Source of the DNA: Flaveria trinervia
Taxonomy: Eukaryota > Streptophyta > Magnoliopsida > Asterales > Asteraceae
Assembly (NCBI GenBank): GCA_025506515.1
Contig: CM046454.1
Span: forward strand, 32,662,465-32,726,464
Reading direction: 5' to 3'
Length of the DNA stretch: 64,000 nt
A program made the translations under genes and the position numbers. A model generated the notes under the pieces. That model ran no database searches. It saw nothing but the letters and a program-made list of their open reading frames with translations, and was not told the DNA's origin. Positions 10,600 to 22,364 of the stretch are shown piece by piece (within the stretch, counting starts at the first letter, position 1; each line of letters starts with the position of its first letter).

Positions 10600-12324
10600 T
10601 CTAACACCCTAAAATTTCAATTTAAATGAAAGGAAAAGAAAAGTAAATAGAAAGAATAGAAATTGTGCACAAGTGGACGGGAATAAAGTGTACAAAGTAG
10701 AAATCTTATTATTTTAAGATTTTAAAGGGCATGGTCGCCCATATCAAAGCAGAAAGCTGCTTTGCTCTCGGAGGAGGAAGAAGACGGAGAGAGAGCCCGG
10801 TTCTAGAGAGAGAAAGAGGAAGAAGAAGCTGAAAAAGGTAAGTCTTCCCTTGTTTGAGCTCGGTTTTAGCTGAGTATTGAGTTCTTGACCGAAGTTCTGG
10901 TTGTTTAGAGTTTGCTTTCGGGATGTAACGAGCTGAATCGAAGTGGTCTTGAACTGCAATAGTGTTGTTCAAAAGCTGCTCAAGGTGAGTTTCTACAACC
11001 CCTCTTTTGCTGATTTTCAACTGATTTGGGGCTATTATGCATACTAAGTAAACGTTTTGAAAGAAACCATGGGTTTACAGCTTTATGTACGAATGTTGTA
11101 TGTATGTATGTATGTTATAGTGATGATTATGGGTTAGAGATGATGTTTAGCGTGCTGAATGTAACGTAATGAATGTAATGAAAGTATTATGTAACGTAAA
11201 GTGGAAGATAATCAAAAGTGGAACGTAATGAATGAATGCATGCATGAATTAATGAAAAAAGAGGGAAGTATAGAGAGGCTTGGAAGCAATATGTACAGAG
11301 GTGCACGACTCTTAATGGCTTAAGCTCTACCGTGTGAAGTTCAGCAAATCCTAAAGTGTGCATGAAAGGGTTCCAGTCTTTGTGACTGACCTTTAGAGGT
11401 GTTACCCATTTCTATGGAGGTGTTACCCATTTCTATGGGGGTGTTACCCATTTGCAACAGACTCGACAGAGGTCTTTGTCCATTAGACGAGATAATGAGA
11501 TAAGCGACTTTGTTTTGCAATAGACTCGGATGGAGTTCAATCTCTGTGATTGACTCGTATGGGATCTTTGTCGTGTATCTCGGTGCTGTGTCAGTCTTCA
11601 GACTAGAGTCGGGGGTTTGAAAGCAGGCCCCGGCACAGCATTAGCTTTCGAGCATGAGTCGGGGATATTGCAAGAGACAAGATTCGGGTAATAAAGAGTA
11701 ATGAACAGAAGATCATGTATGAAATAACGAACGTATGAATGAACATAAATGAATTATCGTAATAAAGTACAGAACAGGATCCTTGTCATTCGACCTCAGT
11801 AATTCTGGCTGAGTGACACGAAGAGGGTAAAGTCTGACCAGATCGAGAAAGGGAAGTGAACGATAATGTAATATGTTGAATGAACAAAGCTAATGAATGT
11901 AATGACGAAGATAATAATGATATTATCTGTATGTACTTATAATGCATGATCACGAACGATGTAAAGAATAATATGTTTTGAAATAAAGTAAAGAACGGTT
12001 TTAATGTAGAAAAGTATGTTTTATTATAAAACTAGAACTCACTCAGCGTCGCTGACTTTTGTATGCATGATAGTTGGCAGGTATTTGTTGACGCTGAGGA
12101 GTTGCAGGCATGGATGCATAAGCTAGTGGGAGCATTTTGAGGCTGGCATATGTATTTTGACATGTCTTGTATTTTGAGATGAAAACAGATGTTGTAAATG
12201 AATGAAATGACATGTTTTTAGTTATTAATAAAAGTTATAAATTCCGCTGCAAAATAAATGTATGTTTTAGAAATGTTTCAAATGCAATGAATGACCAGCT
12301 GTAAGCGTCCCGAGAACAGGGTCT
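10600..12324 (+). repeat. 3' LTR of G (about 1.73 kb)
   Basis: It begins TCTAACACCCT, apparently a change from the usual TGTAACACCC, and ends GGGTCT, lacking the last four bases (TACA) of the other copies. Sequence from about 11160 matches the first LTR from about 3190. It keeps a purine-rich stretch near 10765-10830 followed by donor-like AAG|GTAAGT (10835-10843) and CAAG|GTGAGT (10981-10990), which may be UTR intron donors. Confidence 0.85.
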
Positions 12325-15270
12325 AAGGATTGCATTTGTCTGATAGAAGCCTGTGGCACTCACGTAGTTGATCATCTTGATCCTCTCTTCTTCTTTGTCT
12401 ACCTGAGTTTCTTGTTAAACCACTTCTTCTTGTGAAGGACTTTCCTTAACTGTGGAGAGGGTAGGCATATCCTTGTACAATCTTTTTCTTCTTCTCTCTT
12501 CTTTGACTTGTACTAGAAGCTCTGCATCTTGGGCCTCCTTCTTTTCCTTTGACCTTTCCAGATCAACCAGTTCATTCAACTCTTCTATAGGGAGAGAGAT
12601 GGCACAGTCTGTGTCCTAGTTCCTTGTCTGCAGGTAATTTATCCTGACTGCCCTTAACTCATCATTACGAGTATTTGGTCTGGGGACAACCCTAATAGCA
12701 GACTCCATGAGTCTTGAAGACTCAGCAGAGGAACTTTCTCCCCTCAGCCTCCTTTTCCTCTCTATCTCTTCCTCCTGAATCTCCTCAGATATCATCTTTC
12801 TTTTCCCTTTGTCACTCACAAACCTTTGTGACTCAGGGTGGAGAGAGCTTTGGCCTTCATTGCTTGTTGCAGCATCTAAGCTCTGGCCAGAGAGAGGTTG
12901 AGAAGCACCTTCATCAGCAGGTGTCTTAATAGGAGTGTGGATCTCTGCAGTAGTTGATGATGATGAGACAGGGGTCTCAAGTTTTGCCACTAGGCCATCA
13001 GTCAAGGTTTCCCTTATGAAACTAATCTTGAGGTCTGCCTTAACATCCAGTTGACCGATGGCATTGCCTGATTGCCTAAGTCTCCTTCTTAAGCTGAACT
13101 CTATAGTGATCATGTCTTCGATTCTTTGAGCCTGTCTGTCAGCTTGTCTTGATTTGCTTGGGTTGACAAGTGGCATGTTGACTAAATCCAGACCTTCATA
13201 GTAGTTCAAAGTCTAAAAATTGAAGACTTCTTGCTGTCCTTGAACTCTTATGATGATTAGGGCTTTCCTGATATTGTCATACCTCCACCCAATGCTAAGA
13301 TTGGAAGATGGTGAAGATGACATAGCCCTTGGTATCCCATCCTCAAACAGACGCTTTATGAAGGAGTCTGTGTAGTCCACATCAATGTGAACTTGAGGAG
13401 GTTGCTGAAAATGCACAATTGCAAGTGAGGATGGTGAGTCCTCAATGTCTACTCTCTCTGAAGAACTCCTAGGTTCTGTGGCTGTAATAAATTTCTCCCC
13501 CTTTTTGGTAGCATTACCCACTTGCATAGGTGAGATGGAAGATAGGTCAATCACATCCACAGGTTCTTATGTTCCTAGTTGAGCTCTTCTTAAGGGTCTT
13601 CCGGCTAGTTTTTCGTTAAGATATGAAATCTCAAGTTGATGATCATTGATCTTGTTGTGTAAGGTAGTCACCTGAGATGCAAGGTGACTGACCTTTGAGA
13701 CTAAATAGGTGCATGTTTTAGTCAGTTTGTGCACCTTTAGTCTCAGATTCCCCTCATCTTCATCACAAGACTCATTGGGGGATGAGATGATACGACCAAA
13801 GTCCTCTCTCTCACCATCAGCTTCAGGTTCATGGCTGCTGGTTTTCCTCTGCTCACTAGCAATCTCAGTTGAGATTTTAGTGGGCTGAGTTGCCGTGGTT
13901 GAGGTCTTAATGATGTAATCACTTTCAAAAGTGAGAGCCTCTTCCATATGGACAAACTGAACAGGTTCAGAAGTGTCCACCTCAGTTGTAGGTGACGGAT
14001 GTGGGATGGATATAGGAGACTCAGGAGCATTCATCTCTCTTTGAGTAGGAGTAAAGAAGAAAGACTCATTATACTCACTGAATCCTGGATCTTCATCAGT
14101 ATAGAAATGAAGGTTGGGAAATGGTTGGTTGAGATCTATAGGCTGGGGATGGTAACTGTCCCATAAAGGTTGATCACTTGAGTGTCGAGACTCAGAGTGA
14201 TGGCTTAAGGTAGTTATGCTAATGAGGTCATCAGGCTGAGCATGTGGAACCTCAGCACTGATTCTTGAAGATATGGGAATGGTCTGCTCCTTAGGAGAAG
14301 TAGGAGCTCCAATGTCCACTTCTTCCTGTATGGATGAGTATATGGAGGCCTCCACAGACTGAATAGCCTGGGCAGGGGTTCCTTTGGATTTTCTTTGGTA
14401 AGTGATGGTGATTTGAGGTTGTGTAGGTGGTTGGGAGGTAGTAGTTGTGGGCTCAACAATAGGTTGTGCTACTAGGTTGTCACCTTGAGCAATGAGCTCT
14501 ATCATTTTTGAGATAAGGGTTGTTTCTACCCAAGAGAAGCCAACAGTGGGCTTTCTCAGTATTTTAAAGATTTCGGGCTTCATGTGTCCCAATTTAAGAA
14601 TGTTACCAGTTTCCCTCAACTGTGAGCCAAGTTCATAGTTAAGAAGGTACTGGACATATTTTGGAAACATGGAATACTCTAAGGAGTCTAAATTACCAAG
14701 TAAATTGGTATAAACAAACTGAGAATACCTGAATTTGACCCCCTGAACCATTCCATGGATTATGAAGGAGAGATCCTCAGGAATCTGGTCCCATCGACCA
14801 TGCTTGTTTGATAAGCTGTGGATGACCACATTGAGTAGGAATCTCCACTGGGATGGGACATTCCTATTCCTAAAGGTCTTTACAGATAAATCTTATTCAT
14901 ATCCCATCTGCTCAAAGGAATGATTGATAGCTTCCTTTGGGAAGAACACCTCACATTCTTCATCATCCAGCTGAGGATGAATGTTGATGACGGCCGGAGT
15001 GATGAATACTGTTCTCCCATGCACTGTGACAGACAATCCCTTCTCCCCATCCATAACAACCTCTTAGCAGGTTTTCCAAAATTCTAGAAGATGATCCTCA
15101 TAGAGTGGAGGATCAATGGTTAGGGAGGTGAAGTAGTTAGAAAAAGCTAAGAATCAATAAACCTATGAGAAATGAGGATCTTTCTCAGAGCTAAACAGAG
15201 CAACCTGATTATGTTGCTTGTGTAGCTGCATGGTAAAGTTGGGATCATTTCTGTGAGTAAGGTTGGCCAT
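12325..15270 (-). pseudogene. ORF3 of E, downstream of copia pol (unknown function), 3' truncated
   Basis: From ATG 15270 (MANLTHRNDPNFTMQLHKQH) I could follow one reading frame to about 12616. It is broken only by point stops (for example TAG and TGA codons near 15100 and TAA codons near 13567), without a frameshift that I could see. The N-terminal about 200 residues carry LLEFWKTC, VFITPAVI, MGYE, DLS and WDQI blocks that line up with ORF3 of A and D. The middle is rich in S/T/P, and the C-terminal part is charged, with KGKRKMISEEIQEEEIERKR near 12780 and a likely coiled coil. The position matches env-like ORFs of SIRE-type copia elements, but I see no clear signal peptide or membrane span. 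Function unknown. Confidence 0.8.
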
Positions 15271-15979
15271 TGTGAGGTAGCTTAAGGATGAAGAAAGAAG
15301 GAAGAAAAAAATTTCAGAGAGAAATTTGGGTTTTTAGATTTGGAGGAAGAACAGATGATAGAAAGAGGGGGAAACCGTTGGGTTTATATGTGAGAGGGAT
15401 TTCAGATAAAGTTTAATGAAAGAGGATAAACTTTGAAATCTGGATGTCGGGCCCACCTCTGAAAATGTAGTTTACTTTTGCTCAAAAAGTAGTTTTTTTG
15501 GAAGTCAAAAAGCTTCCGAAGGTTTATTATCGTCGGAAGTTTTACTTAAAAAGCTTAAGAAGCTAAAATAACTTCGGAACAATTTCCCGAGAGTTTTGAG
15601 AATTTTGCTTCGGAAGAGAAATTAAAACTTTAGTGCTTTGTATATAAAACAACAAAGCTTCCGAGAGTTAATTTTGCTTCGGAAGTAAATGGTCCTTGAA
15701 AATAAGTAATTGTTTGAGACAAGTATTTAAGCTTTGGAAGATTGATCTGAAAACACTTCCGAAGGTAAAATTTTCAGAAAATTATTTATTTTGAAGGCAT
15801 GATTTGCTTCCGAAGTTAAAATCATAACTTCCGAAGTAAGAAAAATTTTAAAAAATCTAAGGAAAGTCTTCAAAAAGAAATTTTCATCCAAAGAAAACAT
15901 GAGCTTATGAAAGTGGTGAACTAGACAACTTAGGACACACATATTTTAAGAAATAATAAGAATTAGTTTTAAGAAAAAC
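15271..15979 (-). other. Pol-ORF3 spacer of E, rich in CTTCGGAAG words
   Basis: No gene. About ten copies or near-copies of CTTCCGAAG/CTTCGGAAG occur between about 15500 and 15850. The word is a palindrome, so it reads the same on both strands. The same word occurs in the LTR at 63187-64000, which links the two halves of E. A role as internal promoter or RNA structure is possible but not shown. Confidence 0.7.
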
Positions 15980-18409
15980 CTAATCAAAGTTAATCATCCC
16001 AATAGCTGATATAAGATATTTAAATCCCTGTTCATTCAAAGCCTTTGTAAACAAATCAGCATATTGTTCATTTGTGTGAACTTTGACTAGTTTAATTAAT
16101 CCATTTTCATAGTTACCTCTTATTAAATGATACCTGATATTGATGTGCTTTGTCCTTGAGTACTGCACAGGATTCTCTGTGATTGAGATAGCACTATTGT
16201 TGTATATGTGAATGGGAGTCTCCTTGAAGTTTAACCCATAGTCTAGAATCTGATTTCCAAAGCACTTCAGCACATCAGCTTGCAGCAGGAACGTATTCAT
16301 CTTCAGCAGTTGATGCAGAGATACAGGATTGTTTCTTGCATTGCCATGAGACAACCCTTCTACCAAGGAACTGACATCCGCCAGATGTAGACTTTGCAGT
16401 CATGTTTCAACCACCATAATCACTATGTGTATAAGCACACAAATTGAAGTCAGGATTCTTAGGGTACCATAAACCAAGTGTTGATGCACCTTTGAGGTAT
16501 CTTAGAATCCTCTTGATAGTGATGAGGTGAGACATCTTAGGGTTAGCTTGATATCTTGCACAGATGCATGTAGCAAACACGATATTAGGCCTGCTAGCAG
16601 TAAGATACATAAGAGACCCAATCATAACCCTGTATAAGTGCTCATCTACACATTCCCCCTCAAGATCAGGTCCAAGAGAGTGGTTCCTAGCTATGGGTGT
16701 CTTAGCAATCTTACAATCAGTCATGTTGAATTTCTTGAGTATGTCCGGAACATACTTTGAGTGACTTATGAAGATGCCATCTTCAACTTGCTTCACTTGA
16801 ATTCCCAAAAAAAATTGAGTTCCACCATGGCACTCATTTCAAATTTGTCTTTCATCAGCTTCTCAAAGTCTTTGTAGAGCTCTGGATTAGTTGAACCAAA
16901 GATGATGTCATCCACATACACTTGAACTATCAATATGTCATTTCCTGTCCTTTAATGAAGAGAGTTCCATCTATAGTACCTCTCTTCTATCCATGTTTAC
17001 AAAGATACTCAGACGGTGTCTCAAACCATTTCCTTGGTGCCTGATGCAGCCCATAGAGAGCTTTGTCAAGCTTGCAGACATAATCAGGATGATCAGGGTC
17101 TACAAAACCAGGTGGTTGTTTGACATAAACCTCTTCATCAATCACTCCATAAAAAAAAGGCACACTTCACATCAAGCGAAAGAACTTGAAGTTCTTGGAT
17201 GCAGTAAATGCCAGGAATATCCGCACAGCTTCTAATCTTGCTACTGGAGCAAAGACATCAATGTAGTCAATCTCTTCTTCTTGTGTGTATCCTTGAACAA
17301 ACAGTCTAGCTATGTTCTTGATGATGATGCCTCTATCATCTTTCTTGTTTCTAAACACCCATTTGGTTAGAATCGTAGTCTTCCCAGAAGGAAGAGGACA
17401 AAGGTTCCAAATTACTGCCTTTTGAATTGAAGCAGCTCTTGTTGCATAGCTTCAACCCAACTTCCATCATTTATTGCCTTATCAAATTTCTTTGGCTCTA
17501 TCTGGGATAAGAAACAAGAGTGAAGACAAACATTTGCTTCATGGATCTATCCTCTTGTTGTTACCTCTAAGACAACATCTCCAATGATGTTTGTGGTGGG
17601 GTGAGACTTGGGATCCTAAGCTGAGGAATCACAGCAAGTTTCTCAGAGAGATCTAAATTAGAGAAATTTAGATCTAGCATAGTTTTTTCTCCCACCACAT
17701 GAGCACACTTTTCAAGAGAGACTTGATCCAAGCAGTGTGTGACATCATTGATGTTCTCATCTATGGTGTGGTTAGTGGCATCAAGAAATTCTTGGTCACC
17801 GTCACCACCACCATTGTTGTCTTCAACAATTGAAGTGTTCTTATCTGGTTGTGGAGCCTCTGAGCTGGAATTTGAAGGCACCCCAGATGTATCAGCTGAG
17901 TTTGTCATTGTGGTGCTGACAGAAACCTCATTTGTAGGAGTAGTTCCATCTGGAGCTGAAGATGTATGACTTGAAGGTCTTCTTACCTCAAATTTTGGAT
18001 GAGGATCACCGGTATTTAAATTTTCTACAGATCCTAAAACATTCTCACAACATTTGTTAAAATAGTTGGTAACTAAATCAAGATCAAATAACCAATCTGG
18101 ACCAGAACCAACAACACAAGGTGTGTGTTCATTGAAAGTCACATTGGTTGACTCCTCAACAACTCTGGTTCTGAGATTGTGTACTCTATAAGCCTTATCT
18201 TGTGAAGAGTATCCAATAAAGTGTCCATCATCTGATTTCTCAGCAAACTTGTTAATTTGATCTTTGGTATTTAATATGGTGCAAGGATAACCAAATAACC
18301 TGAGAAAACCAACGAAAGGTTTCCTCTTGTGCCAAAGTTCCTAAGGAGTCTTGCCATGAGTCTTAACTACTAAAACCCTGTTATGCACATAGTAGGATGT
18401 GTTGACTGC
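15980..18409 (-). pseudogene. Copia Pol relic of E: integrase end, RT and RNase H
   Basis: Pol copies RNA into DNA and inserts it. From right to left: the integrase end starts mid-domain at AVNTSYYVHNRVL (18409), then GYPCTILNTKDQINKF, then a variable linker (17567-18142). RT follows with ARLFVQGYTQEEEIDYIDVF near 17300, catalytic YVDD near 16908-16919, and the RT end (MGIQVKQVEDGIFISHSKY, 16808 onward). RNase H shows HSDYGG, NPVQYSRTKHINIRYH and ADLFTKAL, ending in TAA at 15980. Small deletions and shifts separate the blocks. Everything upstream (integrase core, protease) is lost at the D insertion or in the 32885 deletion. Confidence 0.85.
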
Positions 18410-18523
18410 TGTTGGACCAAAAGAACCAATGAGTCGGATCAGAAAAACCTTTAAGTCCCACAGAAATCAAAACAACTGAAGTGATCTACATCTGCTAAAG
18501 ACAAAGTCTGAAGACAACTGCTG

Positions 18524-18614
18524 AAGACAAAGTCTGAAGACAAAGTCTGAAGACAAAGTCTGAAGACAAAGTCTGAAGACAAAGTCTGAAGACAAAGTCT
18601 GAAGACAAAGTCTG
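18524..18614. repeat. 13-bp tandem array in the 5' LTR of D (7 units)
   Basis: Seven perfect copies of AAGACAAAGTCTG, flanked by variants ending ACTGCTG or ACTGTTG. The 3' LTR has eight perfect copies (32341-32444). On the opposite strand the array yields the meaningless repeating peptide SSDFVFRLCLQTL. Confidence 0.95.
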
Positions 18615-18933
18615 AAGACAACTGTTGAAGACAAAATCTAAAGACAAAGTCTGAAGACAACTGCTGAAGACAAAGTCTGAAGATCAAGTTCTCAGAAGTT
18701 GTCACAACAGCTTAAGTAGTTCTCTTCAGTAGTTGTGATGGTTTATATTTCAGTAGTTTGTAATGAGTAGTTTTATATTATGTAAAACATCTGAAGTTCT
18801 TATACTTTAGATGTTATAACTTCAGTAGTTATAATGTTAGTTTATACTTAGCTTCTAATGAAGGTGTCCTCAGTTGTTGTGGACATCTTCAGTAGTTTAG
18901 TTTAATTTCAGTTGTTTGTAAAAATCAGTTACA

Positions 18934-18984
18934 TGTCACTATCATGTGACGTCAGCTGATGTCACATTCCTTATAAAAGGAATG
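18934..18984 (+). promoter_or_regulatory. Core promoter of the D LTR
   Basis: A perfect bZIP/CRE-type TGACGTCA (18947-18954) lies about 18 bp upstream of TATAAAAG (18972-18979). Near it are repeated GTCAC/GTGAC half sites. The TATA box sits between ACATTCC and GGAATGT arms. In the 3' LTR the CRE-like site reads TGGCGTCA. Confidence 0.65.
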
Positions 18985-19175
18985 TTGACCTAGTTCCACC
19001 ACACTGGAAGTTTGTGCATGAATGAAAACATTCCTTTTGCAGAAAACTCTCTCTCTATAACCGTTACTGTTTGATTGAATACTCATATTATTCTTGCTAG
19101 AATTTAGTCTAATTCGTGTGCTATTCCGCTGCAAATCGTAATCTAATTGATCAACTAGATCTCGATCCTTTCAAA

Positions 19176-19187
19176 TGGTATGAGAGC
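19176..19187 (+). other. Primer binding site of D (variant)
   Basis: TGGTATGAGAGC, one base different from the usual TGGTATCAGAGC; the same variant is found in H. Confidence 0.85.
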
Positions 19188-19405
19188 AGGTTAATCATTG
19201 ATCGATTTAACAATTGATCATTGAAACTGTTCTTTTAGTATCTCAGTTTGATCGAATTGGCAAATTTGCAATAATTGGTTATAGAGTTTGTTTTTTGTGT
19301 TGCTTCCTGTGAATCAATTTGAGATTCTTCTTATTTCATATTATGTTGTTGAGTTTTTGAGTTAGGTTCGTTAAACTCTTATTGAACCTGTTTGAATTGG
19401 TGAAA

Positions 19406-22364
19406 ATGGCTACATCAATCAATGATCCTCACAATACTGGCTCCTCAACAAAGCCTTTGATACTTGTTAGGAGTGAGGACAACATATGGCAACGACGAAT
19501 GCTCCATCACCTGTCTGTTAATAGTTCAGGTTGTTGGAAATCTTGTGGTTCATGGACCATATAAGCCTATGGTGAGTAATCCGGAAACCAATGAGATGGT
19601 TCCGAAGAAGAAAGAGCAATATTCAGATGAAGATTTGAAACTGTTTGAAATTGATGCTAAAGCCCATGGAATTCTAGCCATGGCACTGCCTAATGAAATC
19701 TATTCTGGACTTATGCATCATGAATCCGCTCATGACCTCTGGGTTGCTCTGGAAGAACAATTTGGAGGAACTGATGAGGTCTTAGCAAACAATAGAGAAA
19801 TCCTTGCCCAGCAATATGAGATATTCTCTCATAGAAAGGTTGAGTCACTCACTCAACAGTTTGAGCGATTCTCCTATTTGATATCTGAGTTGAAAATGGT
19901 TAAACATGAATATACAAACAGTCAGATGAACAATACATTTCTCAGATCCCTGGCTGAGAGATGGGACACATATACCATTGTCCTACGCTCCAGTGCAAAT
20001 CTAGATAATCTATCTCTCACCCAACTTCATGGGAAACTGCTTACATTTGAAAGAGAGATAGAACAGAAAAGAAAACTGACTTCATCTGGGAAGCTCACTC
20101 ATGACTTTGTACCAGGGAATGCTGCTCTGGTTGGTCATGAGTCAGAATATGCTACATCAGAAAGTTCCTATGATGAGCATATTGATTTATCTTCAAACAA
20201 TGGAGATCATGCTTTTGCTGGTATTAATGGTAATTCAGGATGTAATAGTGACAATCTATGCTTTTTGATGGATGATTTGAAAGGAATTGCTGATGATGAT
20301 TTGGAAGAGATGGATATTTTGAGCCAAATGGCATTAGTTAATATCAAATCTCAAAATTTTTACAAAAAGACAGGTAGAAAATTCCCTGGTCTCTCTGGAA
20401 AAACCAAAGTTGGTTTTGACAAGAGCAAGTTGAGGTGTCATAAGTGCCATAGACTTGGACATTTTGCAAGACAGTGTAGATCATCTGGATCTAACTCTTC
20501 TGCACCCTTTGTGACTTTTCCAAGCAATAATTCACAAAACAAAGGGCAACATTCTACCAGTTCTGGTCATCATTCACAAAATCAATCATCTCCTGCATAT
20601 TTTGTTCCTCAAGGTCAAATGCCATATCATTATCCCTGTTTTTACATGCCACAGTCCAATCAGGTTCCTGTACCCATAGCTCAACAATCACATGCCCTAC
20701 CTGAGCCTCAACCACCTCAATCAAGTCAACAATCTCAATCTCAATCTCAATCACATCAAAGCTTTTTCACTCCTGGTGTTTTTGACTAGAGTAGTTTACC
20801 AGATGATCTTTCTGGTTATTCTGAACAAATGTTTTCTGGTGCTGGTCAACATGGTGGTGAAAATCCTTTTGGAAATCTTGGTCTTATTTCCCTGGAGTAC
20901 CAGTGGTTCAAGCTCAAATGCTTCATCATCACAGGTACCTCAAATATCTTCTGAGGCTAAGGCCAAGTTGTGTTCTGAGTCATGCGTAGCTACTTTTGCC
21001 TCAATTAGAGAAGCAAATGTGGCTTTAATAAATCAAAATCTTGACCTAGAGAAAGTGATTTCCAAAAGAAAAGCTGAGTTTGAGTCTGTTTTAAAAGAAA
21101 AAGATGATGAGATTTACAAATTAAAATGCCAAATCATTGATGAAAAGGCTATGGTAGAGGTCATCTTAGAAAATCACAAGAGTCTCAAAGAAACACTTGC
21201 AGCTACTCAAGTGGAGTGTGAACGCTGGGTAACATCTTGCAAGGGGTTTGAAATGCTTCTCAATAAGCAAACTGCTTCAAATGTGAAGTTTGGGATTGGA
21301 TATAATCACACTAAACCTCCTACAAATTTTACTCCCAAGACATAAGTAAAATCTTAAGGTGAAATCAATTCCCAAACCACATCATCATGTGTCTCATCCT
21401 CAAGTGATAATGTACAATCAGAGGATGAAGTTAGTAATAGTACCTCAGCTAATCAGTCTGCTGATGGTCCTACTGCTGATGAACACATGATCAAAGAAAA
21501 GTTGAGTCCTTCAGGTGTTGTCTCAAAAGGTATTCAAAGTACTGAAGAGCAAGTAACAACACCTGAAGAACATTTCAAGCCAAATGGAATCAACATGATT
21601 TGACAACTGCTGAAGAAACTATCAGGAAATCCAAATGTACTGATAGAAAATCTCTGAAGAAAAAGTCTTCAGTTGTTACCAATCCTTGAGTACTACACAT
21701 AAGTACTGAAAGGAAGAAAGTACTGAAGAACACACCTTCAGTAGTTTTATCTTCTTCAGCAGCTGATCAACAGAAGATGAAGAAAAAGTCATTTGAAATT
21801 TGTGGTCTATTCAATCATCTCACTGATGAATGTTGGTACAGAAAGGGTTCCAAATTTAACAAGGATAAAATCATCAAAAATAAAATTAATGAAATGAACG
21901 ATGAATTTGAAACCAGGTTTGTGCCACAAACATCTCAACCTCATAAACCAAAGTCTTCACAAAAATCTAAACAGAAGAAACAAGTTTATCATAAAACAGC
22001 TGAAAATACTCCTCAAAGAGTATCAAAACTACAGACTAAGTCTGTGTCTTTCAGAAAGGAGGACATGGTGTCTCACAGGAATCATTCACAAACAAGTTCT
22101 GATGTGTCTGCTGAACTGAAAGCTTTAACAACCAATCAGACACAACTTCTTATGATGATTCAACATCTATTGGGGAGAGTTAACCAAATAGATGTACCTG
22201 TGATTAAACCACTGAAAAGGAAACCTAAGCCAAAATCAAAGGAATCCTTTTCAGCACCATCTCCTTCTTCAAAGGCTGTTAATCATGACAAATCAGTTAG
22301 TATAAAAGATGTTGATAAGAACAGACCCAAAACCAAAAAGGTTTGGGTCTCAAAAGCTAACTAG
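19406..22364 (+). pseudogene. Gag relic of D
   Basis: Starts MATSINDPHNTGSSTKP at ATG 19406. A frameshift near 19540 leads to a long open stretch to the TAG at 20787-20789. Blocks: KPMVSNPETNEMVP, then the UBN2-like domain (AMALPNEIYSGLMHHESAHD, LRSLAERWDTYTIVLRSS), MDDLKGIADDDLEEMDIL, the first zinc knuckle CHKCHRLGHFARQC near 20435, and a P/Q/S-rich tail. After the TAG come a coiled-coil-like stretch (CSESCVATFASIREANVAL to WVTSCKGFEMLLNKQ, about 20970-21290), decayed sequence, a second knuckle (FEICGLFNHLTDEC, first Cys lost) and KKVWVSKAN ending at TAG 22362-22364. Both TAGs are at the same places in A. Confidence 0.88.

Larger units (their letters stand above)
2425..12324 (+). mobile_element. 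Element G: degraded Ty3/gypsy retrotransposon with duplicated LTR-gag segment
   Basis: Order on the plus strand: remaining part of the first LTR (to 4542), PBS, leader, gag relic, second copy of LTR-PBS-leader-gag (6531-10085), a short remnant of the 3' end of pol, polypurine tract and 3' LTR (10600-12324). Protease, RT, RNase H and most of integrase are gone. Gag is of the retrotransposon-gag type with CCHC knuckles, as in gypsy elements, and the LTR begins with the gypsy-like (T)CTAACACCC. The right end falls within about four bases of the expected LTR terminus and abuts ORF3 of E, suggesting that G inserted into E. Confidence 0.85.
12325..18409 (-). mobile_element. Element E, left part: 3' half of a copia retrotransposon with ORF3
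   Basis: On the minus strand, from right to left: end of integrase, RT, RNase H, stop at 15980, a 709-bp spacer and ORF3 (15270 to 12325). The 3' LTR is not here; G abuts the end of ORF3. D interrupts it on the right. The matching 5' end (gag, PBS, LTR) is probably 61524-64000: same strand, right order, and the same CTTCGGAAG words in its LTR as in the spacer here. Confidence 0.75.
18410..19173 (+). repeat. 5' LTR of D (764 bp)
   Basis: Begins TGTTGGACCAAAAG and ends CCTTTCA two bases before the PBS. It holds a 13-bp array, many ACTGAAG/TCAGTAGTT words and a TATA box. Confidence 0.92.

Noticed and set aside
13743..14459. Leu-rich frames on the minus strand (13743-14030, 14214-14459)
   Set aside because: Alternative frames within ORF3 of E.
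18451..18705. Repeating peptide frames (SSDFVFRLCLQTL type), also at 32268-32522, 37596-37946, 55951-56187 and 2079-2285
   Set aside because: They are translations of the 13-bp and 26/28-bp LTR arrays, on either strand, with no start context or protein similarity.
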